A stretch of 64,000 nucleotides of DNA, taken from contig NZ_JACHDS010000001.1 of the NCBI RefSeq assembly GCF_014201195.1, positions 3,224,001 through 3,288,000 on the forward strand, read 5' to 3'. A program made the position numbers and the translations under genes. The notes below the pieces were generated by a model, which saw nothing but the letters and a program-made list of their open reading frames with translations, was not told where the DNA came from and ran no database searches. The number at the start of each line of letters is the position of its first letter. Position 1 is the first letter of the stretch. This document shows, in pieces, positions 33,942 to 41,713 of the stretch. The stretch is from Nocardiopsis mwathae (GTDB lineage: Bacteria; Actinomycetota; Actinomycetes; Streptosporangiales; Streptosporangiaceae).

Positions 33942-33945
33942 GTGA
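33784..33945 (+). CDS. possible small peptide upstream of the molybdoenzyme operon (53 aa or shorter)
   Basis: An ATG frame of 53 codons ends in a CxxC-containing tail, HMSCNSCSAADPQRRAAQ. Its TGA overlaps the GTG of the iron-sulfur subunit gene as GTGA (33942-33945), the geometry of coupled genes. A shorter start at 33886 or 33892, preceded by a run of G, would give only about 18 residues. It could be a leader peptide or a real mini-protein; codon statistics would be needed. Confidence 0.3.
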   Translation: MSHSTGRVEALAAVGGGTPSRGSTAERSAMGNRGMHMSCNSCSAADPQRRAAQ

Positions 33946-34514
33946 GCCACCAGACGACCCACCGGACCCACACAGCACGCGTACCCGGCCAGCCCCGTGC
34001 CACCGAGGCGGCCCCCGTCGCCGCCGAACGTGGACCGGGCACCGTCGAGGTCACGCTGACCGTCAACGGGACCGTGCACGACATCGAGATCGAACCCCGT
34101 GTGAGCCTGCTCGACGCGCTGCGCGAGCACCTCGACATCACCGGCCCCAAGAAGGGCTGCAACCAGGGCGCCTGCGGCGCCTGCACGGTCTGGGTGGACG
34201 GCCGCCGCGTCGTCTCCTGCCTGACCCTGGCCATCTCCTGTGAAGGACATGAGGTCACCACCGTCGAAGGGCTCGCCGACGGCGATGAACTGCACCCGAT
34301 GCAGCAGGCCTTCGTCGAACACGACGCGTTCCAGTGCGGGTACTGCACACCCGGCCAGCTGATGTCCGCCATCGCACTGATCGAGGAGGGCCACGCCGAC
34401 GACGACGCCGAGATCCGCGAGTGGATGAGCGGCAACATCTGCCGGTGCGCCGCCTACCCCAACATCTGCTCGGCGATCCGCGCCGTCCGCGACGCGTCGG
34501 AAGGGGGCCGGTGA
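33942..34514 (+). CDS. molybdenum hydroxylase small subunit, two 2Fe-2S clusters
   Basis: The 190-residue protein has about 35 low-complexity N-terminal residues followed by the standard small-subunit fold. A ferredoxin-like cluster is bound by Cys73, Cys78, Cys81 and Cys93 (GCNQGACGACTVWVDGRRVVSC). The helical C-terminal domain carries a second cluster through Cys132, Cys135, Cys167 and Cys169 (QCGYCTPG and ICRCA). It relays electrons between the molybdenum and FAD subunits. The extension has no twin-arginine motif, so export as in E. coli PaoA is not supported. GTG 33942 follows a GGAGG-like site and is translationally coupled to the next gene. Confidence 0.92.
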   Translation: MSHQTTHRTHTARVPGQPRATEAAPVAAERGPGTVEVTLTVNGTVHDIEIEPRVSLLDALREHLDITGPKKGCNQGACGACTVWVDGRRVVSCLTLAISCEGHEVTTVEGLADGDELHPMQQAFVEHDAFQCGYCTPGQLMSAIALIEEGHADDDAEIREWMSGNICRCAAYPNICSAIRAVRDASEGGR

Positions 34515-35509
34515 TGCAGCCGATCGCCTACACCCGCGTCTCCGACGTCACCTCCGCCATCACCGAGGCCGCGTCCGACCCCGGCAGCGAGTTCCTGGCC
34601 GGCGGCACCACCGAGGTCGACATGCTCAGGATCGGCGTGGCGCGGCCGCGCCGCGTCGTCGACATCAACGACCTGCCGATCTCCCGTATCGAGGAGCTGC
34701 CCGGCGGCGGTATCCGCCTCGGCGCCCTGGCCAGGATGAGCGACGTCGCCCAGGCGCCGAGCGTGCGCCAGCGCTTCCCGATGGTCGCCCAGGCGCTGGA
34801 GCTCGGCGCCTCGGCGCAGCTGCGCAACATGGCGTCGATGGGCGGCAACCTCATGCAGCGGGTGCGCTGCTCCTATTTCCGGGAGGGGACCGCCCCCTGC
34901 AACAAGCGGGTACCCGGCAGCGGGTGCGCCGCGATCGACGGGGTCAACCGCGGCCACGCCGTCCTCGGCACGAGCGAGCACTGCATCGCGACCCACCCGT
35001 CGGACGTCGCGGTCCCGCTGGTGGCGCTCGACGCCGTCGTGCACATCCAAGGGCCGCAGGGGACCCGCACCGTCGGCTTCGACGACTTCTTCCTGCTGCC
35101 CGGGGACACCCCGGACCGGGAGCACCCGATCGGCCACGGTGAGCTCATCACGGCGATCGACATCCCGCCGATGCCGATGGCCCGCAGGTCCCACTACCTC
35201 AAGGTGCGCGACCGGGAGTCCTACGAGTTCGCCCTGACCGCGGCGGCCGTGGCCATGCGGATGGAGAACGGGGTCATCGGCGAGGTCCGCATCGGGCTCG
35301 GGGGTGTGGCCACCAAGCCCTGGCGGGCCCGGCGCGCCGAGGAGGTCCTGACCGGGCAGCGACCCGACCGGGAGACCTTCGAGCGGGCCGCACGCGAGGA
35401 GATGGCGCCGGCCGTCCGGCGGAGCATGAACGGGTTCAAGGCCGAACTGGGCCGACGCACGATGGTCCGGGCCCTGGAGACGGTCGCGGCGATGGGAGGC
35501 ACAGCGTGA
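34514..35509 (+). CDS. molybdenum hydroxylase FAD subunit with predicted extra 4Fe-4S cluster (PaoB/YagS-like)
   Basis: The 331-residue subunit has the FAD-binding domain of the xanthine dehydrogenase family, with FLAGGTTEVDMLRIG, the LGASAQLRNMASMGGNL flavin loop and the C-terminal CO-dehydrogenase flavoprotein domain. Between about 119 and 157 it has an insertion with Cys119, Cys129, Cys138 and Cys157 (RCSYFREG..CNKRVPGSGC..HCIATHPSD). This matches the PaoB-type subunit, where four cysteines bind a 4Fe-4S cluster. The ATG overlaps the previous stop by one base (TGATG). Its stop is at 35507-35509, where a 105-bp-period repeat array begins. Confidence 0.9.
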   Translation: MQPIAYTRVSDVTSAITEAASDPGSEFLAGGTTEVDMLRIGVARPRRVVDINDLPISRIEELPGGGIRLGALARMSDVAQAPSVRQRFPMVAQALELGASAQLRNMASMGGNLMQRVRCSYFREGTAPCNKRVPGSGCAAIDGVNRGHAVLGTSEHCIATHPSDVAVPLVALDAVVHIQGPQGTRTVGFDDFFLLPGDTPDREHPIGHGELITAIDIPPMPMARRSHYLKVRDRESYEFALTAAAVAMRMENGVIGEVRIGLGGVATKPWRARRAEEVLTGQRPDRETFERAAREEMAPAVRRSMNGFKAELGRRTMVRALETVAAMGGTA

Positions 35510-35718
35510 GGCCGACCGAGCAACCGGAAGCGCCGGTGCCGACCGGCCCCAGACCCCACAGCTCCGGCGCTGGAGGGCGCGAGGAGACCGAGCGTGAGGG
35601 AGGCCGCAACGCGAGGCCGACCGAGCAACCGGAAGCGCCGGTGCCGACCGGCCCCAGACCCCACAGCTCCGGCGCTGGAGGGCGCGAGGAGACCGAGCGT
35701 GAGGGAGGCACAGCATGA
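35506..35718 (+). CDS. possible 70-residue peptide made of two 35-residue repeats
   Basis: The array between the FAD and molybdenum subunit genes is fully open in one frame. It starts at GTG 35506, overlapping the FAD-subunit stop as GTGA, and ends at TGA 35716-35718, overlapping the ATG of the molybdenum subunit as ATGA. The period is exactly 35 codons, so the frame is kept through both units. The peptide is rich in Pro, Glu, Gly and Ser (PEAPVPTGPRPHSSGAGGREETER). It may be a translated spacer keeping coupling intact rather than a functional protein. Confidence 0.35.
   Translation: MRPTEQPEAPVPTGPRPHSSGAGGREETEREGGRNARPTEQPEAPVPTGPRPHSSGAGGREETEREGGTA
35508..35709. repeat. tandem direct repeat, two identical 97-bp units with 105-bp period
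   Basis: Bases 35508-35604 and 35613-35709 are identical, separated by CGCAACGC. The array is flanked by copies of GGAGGCACAGC (35495-35505 and 35704-35714), the second providing the ribosome-binding site of the molybdenum subunit gene. Without the array the FAD-subunit stop and the next ATG would overlap as in a normal operon, so the array looks inserted. Confidence 0.85.
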
Positions 35719-37961
35719 GTACTCCGACGAAAGCCGAGATCGGGCGGCCCCTCGACCGTATCGACGGGCGCTCCAAGGTCACCGGTAGCGCTCGGTACTC
35801 CGCCGAGGTCACGCCGCAGGGGACGGCGCACGCCATCATCATCGGCTCGGAGATACCGGCGGGCAGCGTCACCGCCGTCGACGACGCCGACGCCCTGGCG
35901 GCCGAGGGCGTCCTGGCCGTACTCAGCCACGTCAACATGCCCCGAATCGCCACGGAGCCGCACCTGATCCCGTCGCTGGCGGGCACCACGGCCCATGGGC
36001 AGAGCTTCTTCCCGATGCAGGACGCCAAGGTGCACTACGCGGGCCAGCCCGTGGCCGTGGTCGTCGCCGACACCCTCGAACGGGCTCAGTTCGCCGCCAG
36101 GCTGCTGCGGATCTCCTACGAGCGGGAGCCGGCGACGACCACCGTCGCCGAGGGGCGCGACCATGCCTATGAAGCCGAGCGGATCTTCGGCGGGATGATT
36201 CCCGGCCGGGCCGAACGCGGCGATATCACGGCCGGGTTGGCCGACGCCGAGGTGCGGGTCGACCGCACGTACCACCTGGCCGCCAACCACCACAACCCGA
36301 TCGAGATGTCGGCGACGACCGCCGTGTGGGAGGACTCGCGGCTGACCCTGTACGACGCCACCCAGGGCCCCACCGCGACCCGGCTGACGGTGGCCGAGCT
36401 CCTCGGCATCCCGCCGTCCAACGTCCGTGTGATCAGCGACTACGTGGGCGGCAGCTTCGGGTCCAAGGCGATGATCTGGCACCATCCGGCGCTGGCCGCG
36501 TTCGCCGCCCAGCACGTGCGGGCACCGGTGAAGCTCGTCCTGATCCGCGAGCAGATGTTCGACGGCTGCGGGCACCGGGAGGAGCAGGAGCAGCGGGTGG
36601 TCCTCGGGGCGCGGCGCGACGGCACGCTCACCGGGATGCTCCACCACAAGCTCTCGCCGACGTCGCACTTCGACGACTGGGCGGAGCCGTCGCTGAACGT
36701 CGCGTCGCAGATGTACGCCTGCCCCAACTATGAGGGTGTGTACCGCCTGTTCAAAGCCAACACCATGACGCCGACGTTCATGCGCGGCCCGGGCGAGGCG
36801 TCCGGTGTGTTCGCGGTGGAGACGGCGATGGACGAGCTCGCCTACGAGCTGGGCATGGACCCGATGCAGCTGCGGCTGCACAACCATGCCGACGTCGACC
36901 CGGAGTCCGGGCGACCGTGGTCCAGCAAGGGGCTCAAGGAGTGCTACGCGCGCGGCGCGGAGCTCTTCGGGTGGTCCGACCGCGACCCGCGCCCCGGGGT
37001 CCGCCGCGAGGGGAACTGGCTCATCGGCACGGGGATGGCCACCGCCATCTACCCGGTCTACCTGCCGATGAACCCGCAGCGGGCGCGCGCCCGCATCTAC
37101 GCCGACGGCCACGCCGTGATCGAGAGCGGGGCCGCGGACTTCGGCACCGGTGTGGGCACGGTGATGGCGCAGGTGGCGGCCGACGGGCTCGGTGTGTCCA
37201 CCGACCTCGTGGCGGTCCACTACGGCGACACCGAGCTGCCCAACACCGTCGCCGCGGTCGGATCGGCCGGTGCCGGGGCGGTCAGCGCGGCCGTGCACAC
37301 CGCGGCCACCGCGCTGCGCGACCAGCTCATCGCCCAGGCGGTGGCCGACGCCCGGTCGCCGTTGCACGGCGCGGACCCGGCCGGTGTCGAGGTGCGCGAC
37401 GGGCGGATGATGCTGCGGGACCGTCCCGACACCGGTGAGACCTACGCGGAGCTGCTGCAGCGCAACATGATGTTCGACGCCGAGACGCTGGGGTCGTGGA
37501 ACCCGCCCGGGCCGGACACCGGCCACGGCATGGCCACCTTCGGCGCCCAGTTCGCCGAGGTCGCGGTCGACCCGGAGCTGGGGGTGGTCCGGACGCGCCG
37601 GATGGTCGGCGTGTTCGCGCCCGGCCGGGTGCTCAACCTCAAGACCGCGCACAGCCAGCTGATGGGCGGCATGCTGTGGGGGCTCAGCCAGGCGCTGCTC
37701 GAAGCCACGCATATGGAGCCGCAGCTCGGCCGCTGGGCCAACCCCAGCCTTGGCGAGTACCTGCTGCCCGTGCACGCCGACATCCCGGACGTGCGTGTGG
37801 AGACGATCGAGGTCGAGGACCGGGTCGTCAACCCGCTCGGTGTCAAGGGCGTCGGCGAGATCGGCATGGTGGGCGTGTCGGCGGCCATCGCCAACGCCGT
37901 CTTCCACGCCACCGGAAAGCGCTTCCACGAGCTGCCGATCACCATCGAGAGGGTGATGTGA
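35715..37961 (+). CDS. molybdenum hydroxylase large subunit (aldehyde/xanthine oxidoreductase, PaoC/YagR-like)
   Basis: The 748-residue protein is the molybdopterin-cytosine-dinucleotide-binding subunit. Domain landmarks include GRPLDRIDGRSKVTGSARY at the N-terminus, YVGGSFGSKAMIWHH (MPT contact loop), MRGPGEASGVFAVETAMDELA and the catalytic Glu in VKGVGEIGMVGVSAAIANAV near the C-terminus. The size and three-gene order (2Fe-2S, FAD+4Fe-4S, Mo) match the PaoABC/YagTSR type of aldehyde oxidoreductase, which detoxifies aromatic aldehydes in E. coli. Xanthine dehydrogenase-like activity cannot be excluded. A PaoD/XdhC-like maturation factor was not found in the window. Confidence 0.9.
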   Translation: MSTPTKAEIGRPLDRIDGRSKVTGSARYSAEVTPQGTAHAIIIGSEIPAGSVTAVDDADALAAEGVLAVLSHVNMPRIATEPHLIPSLAGTTAHGQSFFPMQDAKVHYAGQPVAVVVADTLERAQFAARLLRISYEREPATTTVAEGRDHAYEAERIFGGMIPGRAERGDITAGLADAEVRVDRTYHLAANHHNPIEMSATTAVWEDSRLTLYDATQGPTATRLTVAELLGIPPSNVRVISDYVGGSFGSKAMIWHHPALAAFAAQHVRAPVKLVLIREQMFDGCGHREEQEQRVVLGARRDGTLTGMLHHKLSPTSHFDDWAEPSLNVASQMYACPNYEGVYRLFKANTMTPTFMRGPGEASGVFAVETAMDELAYELGMDPMQLRLHNHADVDPESGRPWSSKGLKECYARGAELFGWSDRDPRPGVRREGNWLIGTGMATAIYPVYLPMNPQRARARIYADGHAVIESGAADFGTGVGTVMAQVAADGLGVSTDLVAVHYGDTELPNTVAAVGSAGAGAVSAAVHTAATALRDQLIAQAVADARSPLHGADPAGVEVRDGRMMLRDRPDTGETYAELLQRNMMFDAETLGSWNPPGPDTGHGMATFGAQFAEVAVDPELGVVRTRRMVGVFAPGRVLNLKTAHSQLMGGMLWGLSQALLEATHMEPQLGRWANPSLGEYLLPVHADIPDVRVETIEVEDRVVNPLGVKGVGEIGMVGVSAAIANAVFHATGKRFHELPITIERVM

Positions 37962-37999
37962 TCCGCTGACATGGCAGTGACACGGCGTCCGCCGTGCGC

Positions 38000-38025
38000 C
38001 CCGCCGTCCGGGGGCGGACGGCGGG
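38000..38025. terminator. stem-loop between the convergent molybdoenzyme operon and parE
   Basis: CCCGCCGTCCG and its complement CGGACGGCGGG form a perfect 11-bp stem with a GGGG loop. It lies about 40 bp past the molybdenum subunit stop and 20 bp beyond the parE stop, so it can serve both operons. Confidence 0.7.
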
Positions 38026-38046
38026 CGCCGCCGTCGGTACGGCGGG

Positions 38047-40152
38047 TCAGGTGTCGATGCGGTTGAGGTCCAGCTCCTGGGCGCCCTTGCTGATGAACTC
38101 CCGCCGCGGCGCGACCTCGTTGCCCATGAGCAGGCCGAAGACCTTGGCGGCCTCTTCGGCGTGCTCCACCTGGATGCGGCGCAGCGTGCGGAACCGCGGG
38201 TCCATCGTGGTCTCGGCGAGCTGGTCGGCGTCCATCTCGCCCAAGCCCTTGTACCGCTGGACCGGCTCCTTCCAGCTGAGCCCTTTCTTCTCCAACTCCA
38301 GCAGGGTGCGCTGCAGCTCACCGTCGGAGTAGGTGTAGATGTAGCGGTCCTCGGGCTTGGCCCCGCGCTTCTTGCGGACGTTGGTCAGCTCGATCCGGTG
38401 CAGCGGGGGCACCGCGGCGAACACCCGCCCGGCCTCCAGCATCGGCCGCATGTAGCGGTAGAACAGCGTCAGCAGCAGGCAGCGGATGTGCGCGCCGTCG
38501 ACGTCGGCGTCGGCCATGAGGATGACCCGGCCGTAGCGAGCCGCGTCCAGGTCGAAGGTGCGGCCCGAACCGGCACCGATGACCTGCAGGATCGCCGCGC
38601 ACTCGGCGTTCTTCAGCATGTCGGCGACCGACGACTTCTGCACGTTGAGGATCTTGCCGCGGATGGGCAGCAGCGCCTGGAACTCCGAGTCGCGGGCGAG
38701 CTTGGCGGTGCCCAGGGCGGAGTCGCCCTCGACGATGAACAGCTCGCTGCGGTCGAGCCCCTCGCTGCGGCAGTCGACCAGTTTCGCCGGGAGCGCCGAG
38801 CTCTCCAGGGCGTTCTTGCGGCGCTGGGTCTCGCGCTGCTGACGGGCGGCCAGCCGCGCCTTGGCCGCGTTGACGACCTTCTCCAGCACCGCGCGGGCCT
38901 GCTGCTTCTCACCGCGCTTGGTGGAGGTGAGGAAGTGCCGCAGCTCCTTGCCGACCACGGAGGAGACGATCCGGGAGGCGGCGGAGGTCCCCAGGATCTC
39001 CTTGGTCTGGCCCTCGAACTGCGGCTCGGGCAGTCGCACCGTGACCACGGCCGTCAGCCCTTCGAGGACGTCCTCCTTGGTGACCGCCTCGTCGTTGGCC
39101 TTGAGCAGCTTGGTGGTGCGCAGCTGGTCGTTGATCACCCGCACCAGCGCCCGCTCGAACCCGGCCATGTGGGTGCCGCCCTTGGGCGTGGCGATGACGT
39201 TCACGAACGAGCGCGCCGTGGTCTCGTAGCCGCTGCCCCAGCGCAGCGCGATGTCGACCTCCAGCTGCCGTTCGACGTCGGTGGGCACCATGTGGCCCAG
39301 GTCGTCGAGGACCGGCACGGTCTCGGTGAAGTGCCCGGTGCCCTCGATGCGCAGGACGTCGTTGATCGCCTCGTCGGGGGCGAGGTAGGTGCAGAACTCG
39401 CCGATGCCGCCGTCGAAGCGGAACTCCTCCTCATAGGGCTGCTCCTCCGCGGAGCGTTCGTCGCGCACCGCGATGGTGAGGCCCGGGATGAGGAAGGCGG
39501 TCTGCCGGGCGCGGTCCAGCAGGGACTCGCGCGTGATGTCGGCGTCCTTCAGGAAGATCTGGCGGTCGGCCCAGAAGCGGATGCGGGTGCCGGTGACCTT
39601 CTTGGCCACGCGGCGCACCTGCTGCAGGCCGGAGGCCGCGGCGAAGTCGGCGTCCGGCCCGGGGGCGGCGAAGCGTCCCGGGATGCCGCGGCGGAAGCCG
39701 ATGGAGTGGGTGTGCCCGGCGCGGTCGACCTCCACGTCCAGGCGGGCGGAGAGCGCGTTGACCACCGAGGCACCCACGCCGTGCAGGCCACCGGAGGCGG
39801 TGTAGGACCCGCTGCCGAACTTGCCGCCCGCGTGCAGCTTGGTCATCACCAGCTCGACGCCGGACAGTCCGGACTTGGGCTCGACGTCGACCGGAATACC
39901 GCGCCCGTCGTCGCGGACCTCCACCGATCCGTCGCGGTGCAGCACGACGTCGATGCGGGTGCAGAACCCGGCCAGGGCCTCATCGACGGAGTTGTCGATG
40001 ATCTCCCACATGCAGTGGGTCAGTCCGCGGCTGTCCGTCGACCCGATGTACATGCCGGGGCGCTTGCGTACCGCCTCCAGGCCCTCCAAGACCGACAGGT
40101 GCCGTGCGGAGTAATCCTCTGGTTCATGGACGGCTGCGGTGAGGGCGGTCAC
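38047..40152 (-). CDS. parE: topoisomerase IV subunit B (ParE), GyrB-type ATPase subunit
   Basis: The 701-residue protein has the GHKL ATPase motifs (EIIDNSVDEALAGF, VRDDGRGIPVDV, TASGGLHGVGASVVNALS), a transducer domain with a KGGTH segment, and the TOPRIM region with ELFIVEGDSALG, QALLPIRGKILNVQK and VILMADADVDGAHIRCLLLTLFYRY. The C-terminus ends with the YKGLGEMDADQLAETTMDP block. Length and sequence fit ParE/GyrB; the neighbouring hrdB and parC argue for ParE. GTG 40152 is preceded by AGGAG. It works as a tetramer with ParC encoded 7 kb away. Confidence 0.9.
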   Translation of the reverse strand: MTALTAAVHEPEDYSARHLSVLEGLEAVRKRPGMYIGSTDSRGLTHCMWEIIDNSVDEALAGFCTRIDVVLHRDGSVEVRDDGRGIPVDVEPKSGLSGVELVMTKLHAGGKFGSGSYTASGGLHGVGASVVNALSARLDVEVDRAGHTHSIGFRRGIPGRFAAPGPDADFAAASGLQQVRRVAKKVTGTRIRFWADRQIFLKDADITRESLLDRARQTAFLIPGLTIAVRDERSAEEQPYEEEFRFDGGIGEFCTYLAPDEAINDVLRIEGTGHFTETVPVLDDLGHMVPTDVERQLEVDIALRWGSGYETTARSFVNVIATPKGGTHMAGFERALVRVINDQLRTTKLLKANDEAVTKEDVLEGLTAVVTVRLPEPQFEGQTKEILGTSAASRIVSSVVGKELRHFLTSTKRGEKQQARAVLEKVVNAAKARLAARQQRETQRRKNALESSALPAKLVDCRSEGLDRSELFIVEGDSALGTAKLARDSEFQALLPIRGKILNVQKSSVADMLKNAECAAILQVIGAGSGRTFDLDAARYGRVILMADADVDGAHIRCLLLTLFYRYMRPMLEAGRVFAAVPPLHRIELTNVRKKRGAKPEDRYIYTYSDGELQRTLLELEKKGLSWKEPVQRYKGLGEMDADQLAETTMDPRFRTLRRIQVEHAEEAAKVFGLLMGNEVAPRREFISKGAQELDLNRIDT

Positions 40153-40618
40153 GTGGACATCTCCTGCGGTCGAAGGACAGGGACAGGCGCACGGCCGGGG
40201 AGGGTGCGCGGTACACGGGCGGCCGAGGGCGGGCGGTCAGGCCCGGCTTGGTTCACGGGTGTGACAGGACCCGGCCTCCCCGGCCACTCGCGCGGACTCG
40301 GGGCGCGACCGCCGAGAGCGACGGCGCGTGCGGCTCACTGCCCGCCCGGCGGCAGTGAGGCGGGCGCTTCTCCCTCTCCCGGCCACACCACGCGCGACAT
40401 TACCATCTCCGGCCCGCTCGGCCCGGCTGCTCCCCATCCGCCCGATAGCTGGGCGTGTCGTCGGGTACAACTCGAAGAAGATGACCCCCACCATCCGGGT
40501 GAAGCAGACCACAAACCCCGAGATTCCGCTGTCGGCGTACAGAGGAGCTGGTTGGGAAGCTCTTCGTCCGGTTAGATGTTGTCCAGGGTGACTAACGCCG
40601 AGCATTGAGGAAGGCGAA
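40153..40618. other. 466-bp divergent intergenic region between parE and the DUF7455 gene
   Basis: The gap must contain both promoters. An 8-bp inverted repeat (TCACTGCC ... GGCAGTGA) spans 40333-40356. On the plus strand TTGGGA and TTAGAT with a 14-bp spacer lie within the last 80 bp before GTG 40619. Minus-strand frames across this gap have abnormal composition and I do not call them. Confidence 0.4.
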
Positions 40619-40849
40619 GTGACTGGAACTCTTGCCCCCACGCAGCCCCTGAGCGCTGCAGACCGCTGCGACCGCTGCGGAGCGCAGGCGTACGTCCGAG
40701 TGGTTCTCAACACCGGTGGCGAACTACTGTTCTGCGCGCACCACATGCGCAAGCACGACGATTCGATCAGAAAGATCGCCTCGGAGATCCAAGACGAGAC
40801 GAGTCGCCTCCACAAGGAACCGGCCACAACGCCCGACGAGGAGCGTTAG
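40619..40849 (+). CDS. DUF7455 family small zinc-finger-like protein
   Basis: The 76-residue protein has a CDRCGAQAYVRVVL motif and a second pair in FCAHHMRKH, giving a probable zinc ribbon (two Cys plus Cys/His). It matches the small conserved actinobacterial DUF7455 proteins often located next to parE and hrdB. GTG 40619 has a GAGGAAGG site. It is cytosolic; function unknown, with a role linked to transcription or topology suggested only by its conserved location. A strong hairpin follows. Confidence 0.85.
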   Translation: MTGTLAPTQPLSAADRCDRCGAQAYVRVVLNTGGELLFCAHHMRKHDDSIRKIASEIQDETSRLHKEPATTPDEER

Positions 40850-40870
40850 GTCAGAACTCCCCCAGACGTC

Positions 40871-40903
40871 CGGCGGCGGCCTCCACCACGGAGGCCGCCG
40901 CCG
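40871..40903 (+). terminator. stem-loop terminator after the DUF7455 gene
   Basis: CGGCGGCGGCCTCC and its complement form a perfect 14-bp stem around a 5-nt loop, 22 bp past the stop codon. Confidence 0.75.
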
Positions 40904-41007
40904 TTGTCGTGTGAGCCGGGACAGCGAAACCCGCTCGTTCCGCTCTGCCGCATGCCCTGCACACGCCGTATGTATCGCCGCGGTTTCCCTGCACCGCAGA
41001 GCCGGTG

Positions 41008-41040
41008 CGTATATCTTGGTGTTCAGTTCGTATATATGAA
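41008..41040 (+). promoter_or_regulatory. probable autoregulatory operator/promoter of vapBC
   Basis: CGTATAT occurs at 41008-41014 and again at 41029-41035, spaced 21 bp centre to centre (two helical turns). The second copy lies in an AT-rich near-palindrome, TTCGTATATATGAA, which also contains a TATATA -10-like sequence. The A+T-rich patch stands out in this GC-rich window and lies 28 bp before ATG 41068. VapBC complexes commonly bind such sites to repress their operon. Confidence 0.5.
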
Positions 41041-41067
41041 CCGACGCACCGACGCCAGTGAGGCGAG

Positions 41068-41283
41068 ATGACGAAAGTCCTGATCGACATCGACGACGAG
41101 GCCCTCACTCAGGCCACGGAGCTGCTGGGCACGAAGACCAAGAAGGACACGGTCAACGCGGCCCTGCGTGAGGTCGTGCGGCAGATGAAGCGCGCCCGAG
41201 CCCTCGCTGACATGCGTGAACACGCTGCCGAAGGTGGGTTTGACCTCGACCTGCTCATGGACAAGCGGAACTACCGCCGGTGA
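41068..41283 (+). CDS. vapB: type II antitoxin, VapB family (operon 1)
   Basis: The 71-residue protein has the ribbon-helix-helix pattern of type II VapB antitoxins: [37 protein letters not shown], followed by a flexible tail (MDKRNYRR) that would wrap the toxin. It neutralises VapC and probably represses its own operon with it. A GAGGCGAG site precedes the ATG. The stop codon overlaps the vapC start as GTGA. Confidence 0.9.
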   Translation: MTKVLIDIDDEALTQATELLGTKTKKDTVNAALREVVRQMKRARALADMREHAAEGGFDLDLLMDKRNYRR

Positions 41284-41702
41284 GCCAGGCGCATTACCTC
41301 ATCGACACCAGTGCGCTGGCGCGACTCCTTGCCAAGCCCGACAGCCTCCCGGAATGGGATCGGGCGATGCGATCCGGAGTCATCGCGGTCAGCCCGGTGA
41401 CCGAGCTGGAGTTCTTGTACAGCGCCCGGTCGCAGACCGATCGAGAGCGCATGGTGCGAAATCTCAACGACATGCTCCTACCCGCCCCCTTCGACGAGCG
41501 CCACAACGCGCGTGCATGGCAGGTACAGGGCCTGCTCACCCAACACGGGGAGCACCGCAGCGCAGGCCCCATCGACCTGCTGGTCGCATCGTGCGCGGAG
41601 GTCACCGGGTTGACATTGCTCCACTACGATCGGGACTTCGAAACGATCGCCCGCCACACCGGCCAGCCCACGCGGTGGGTGGCCGAGCCCGGTTCCCTGT
41701 GA
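41280..41702 (+). CDS. vapC: type II toxin, PIN-domain ribonuclease VapC (operon 1)
   Basis: The 140-residue protein has a PIN fold with the acidic active-site residues Asp9 ([11 protein letters not shown]), Glu42 ([10 protein letters not shown]), Asp99 ([12 protein letters not shown]) and Asp117 ([10 protein letters not shown]). VapC toxins cut specific RNAs, often tRNAs or rRNA. GTG 41280 overlaps the vapB stop, keeping antitoxin and toxin in step. Its own stop overlaps an in-frame GTG upstream of yaaA (41699), so the stress gene may be coupled to it. Confidence 0.92.
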   Translation: MSQAHYLIDTSALARLLAKPDSLPEWDRAMRSGVIAVSPVTELEFLYSARSQTDRERMVRNLNDMLLPAPFDERHNARAWQVQGLLTQHGEHRSAGPIDLLVASCAEVTGLTLLHYDRDFETIARHTGQPTRWVAEPGSL

Positions 41703-41713
41703 GTGAGAAGCGC

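Noticed and set aside
40237-40827. 196-codon minus-strand frame across the parE-DUF7455 gap
   Set aside because: It is partly antisense to DUF7455, is Arg/Ser rich and has no recognisable domain.
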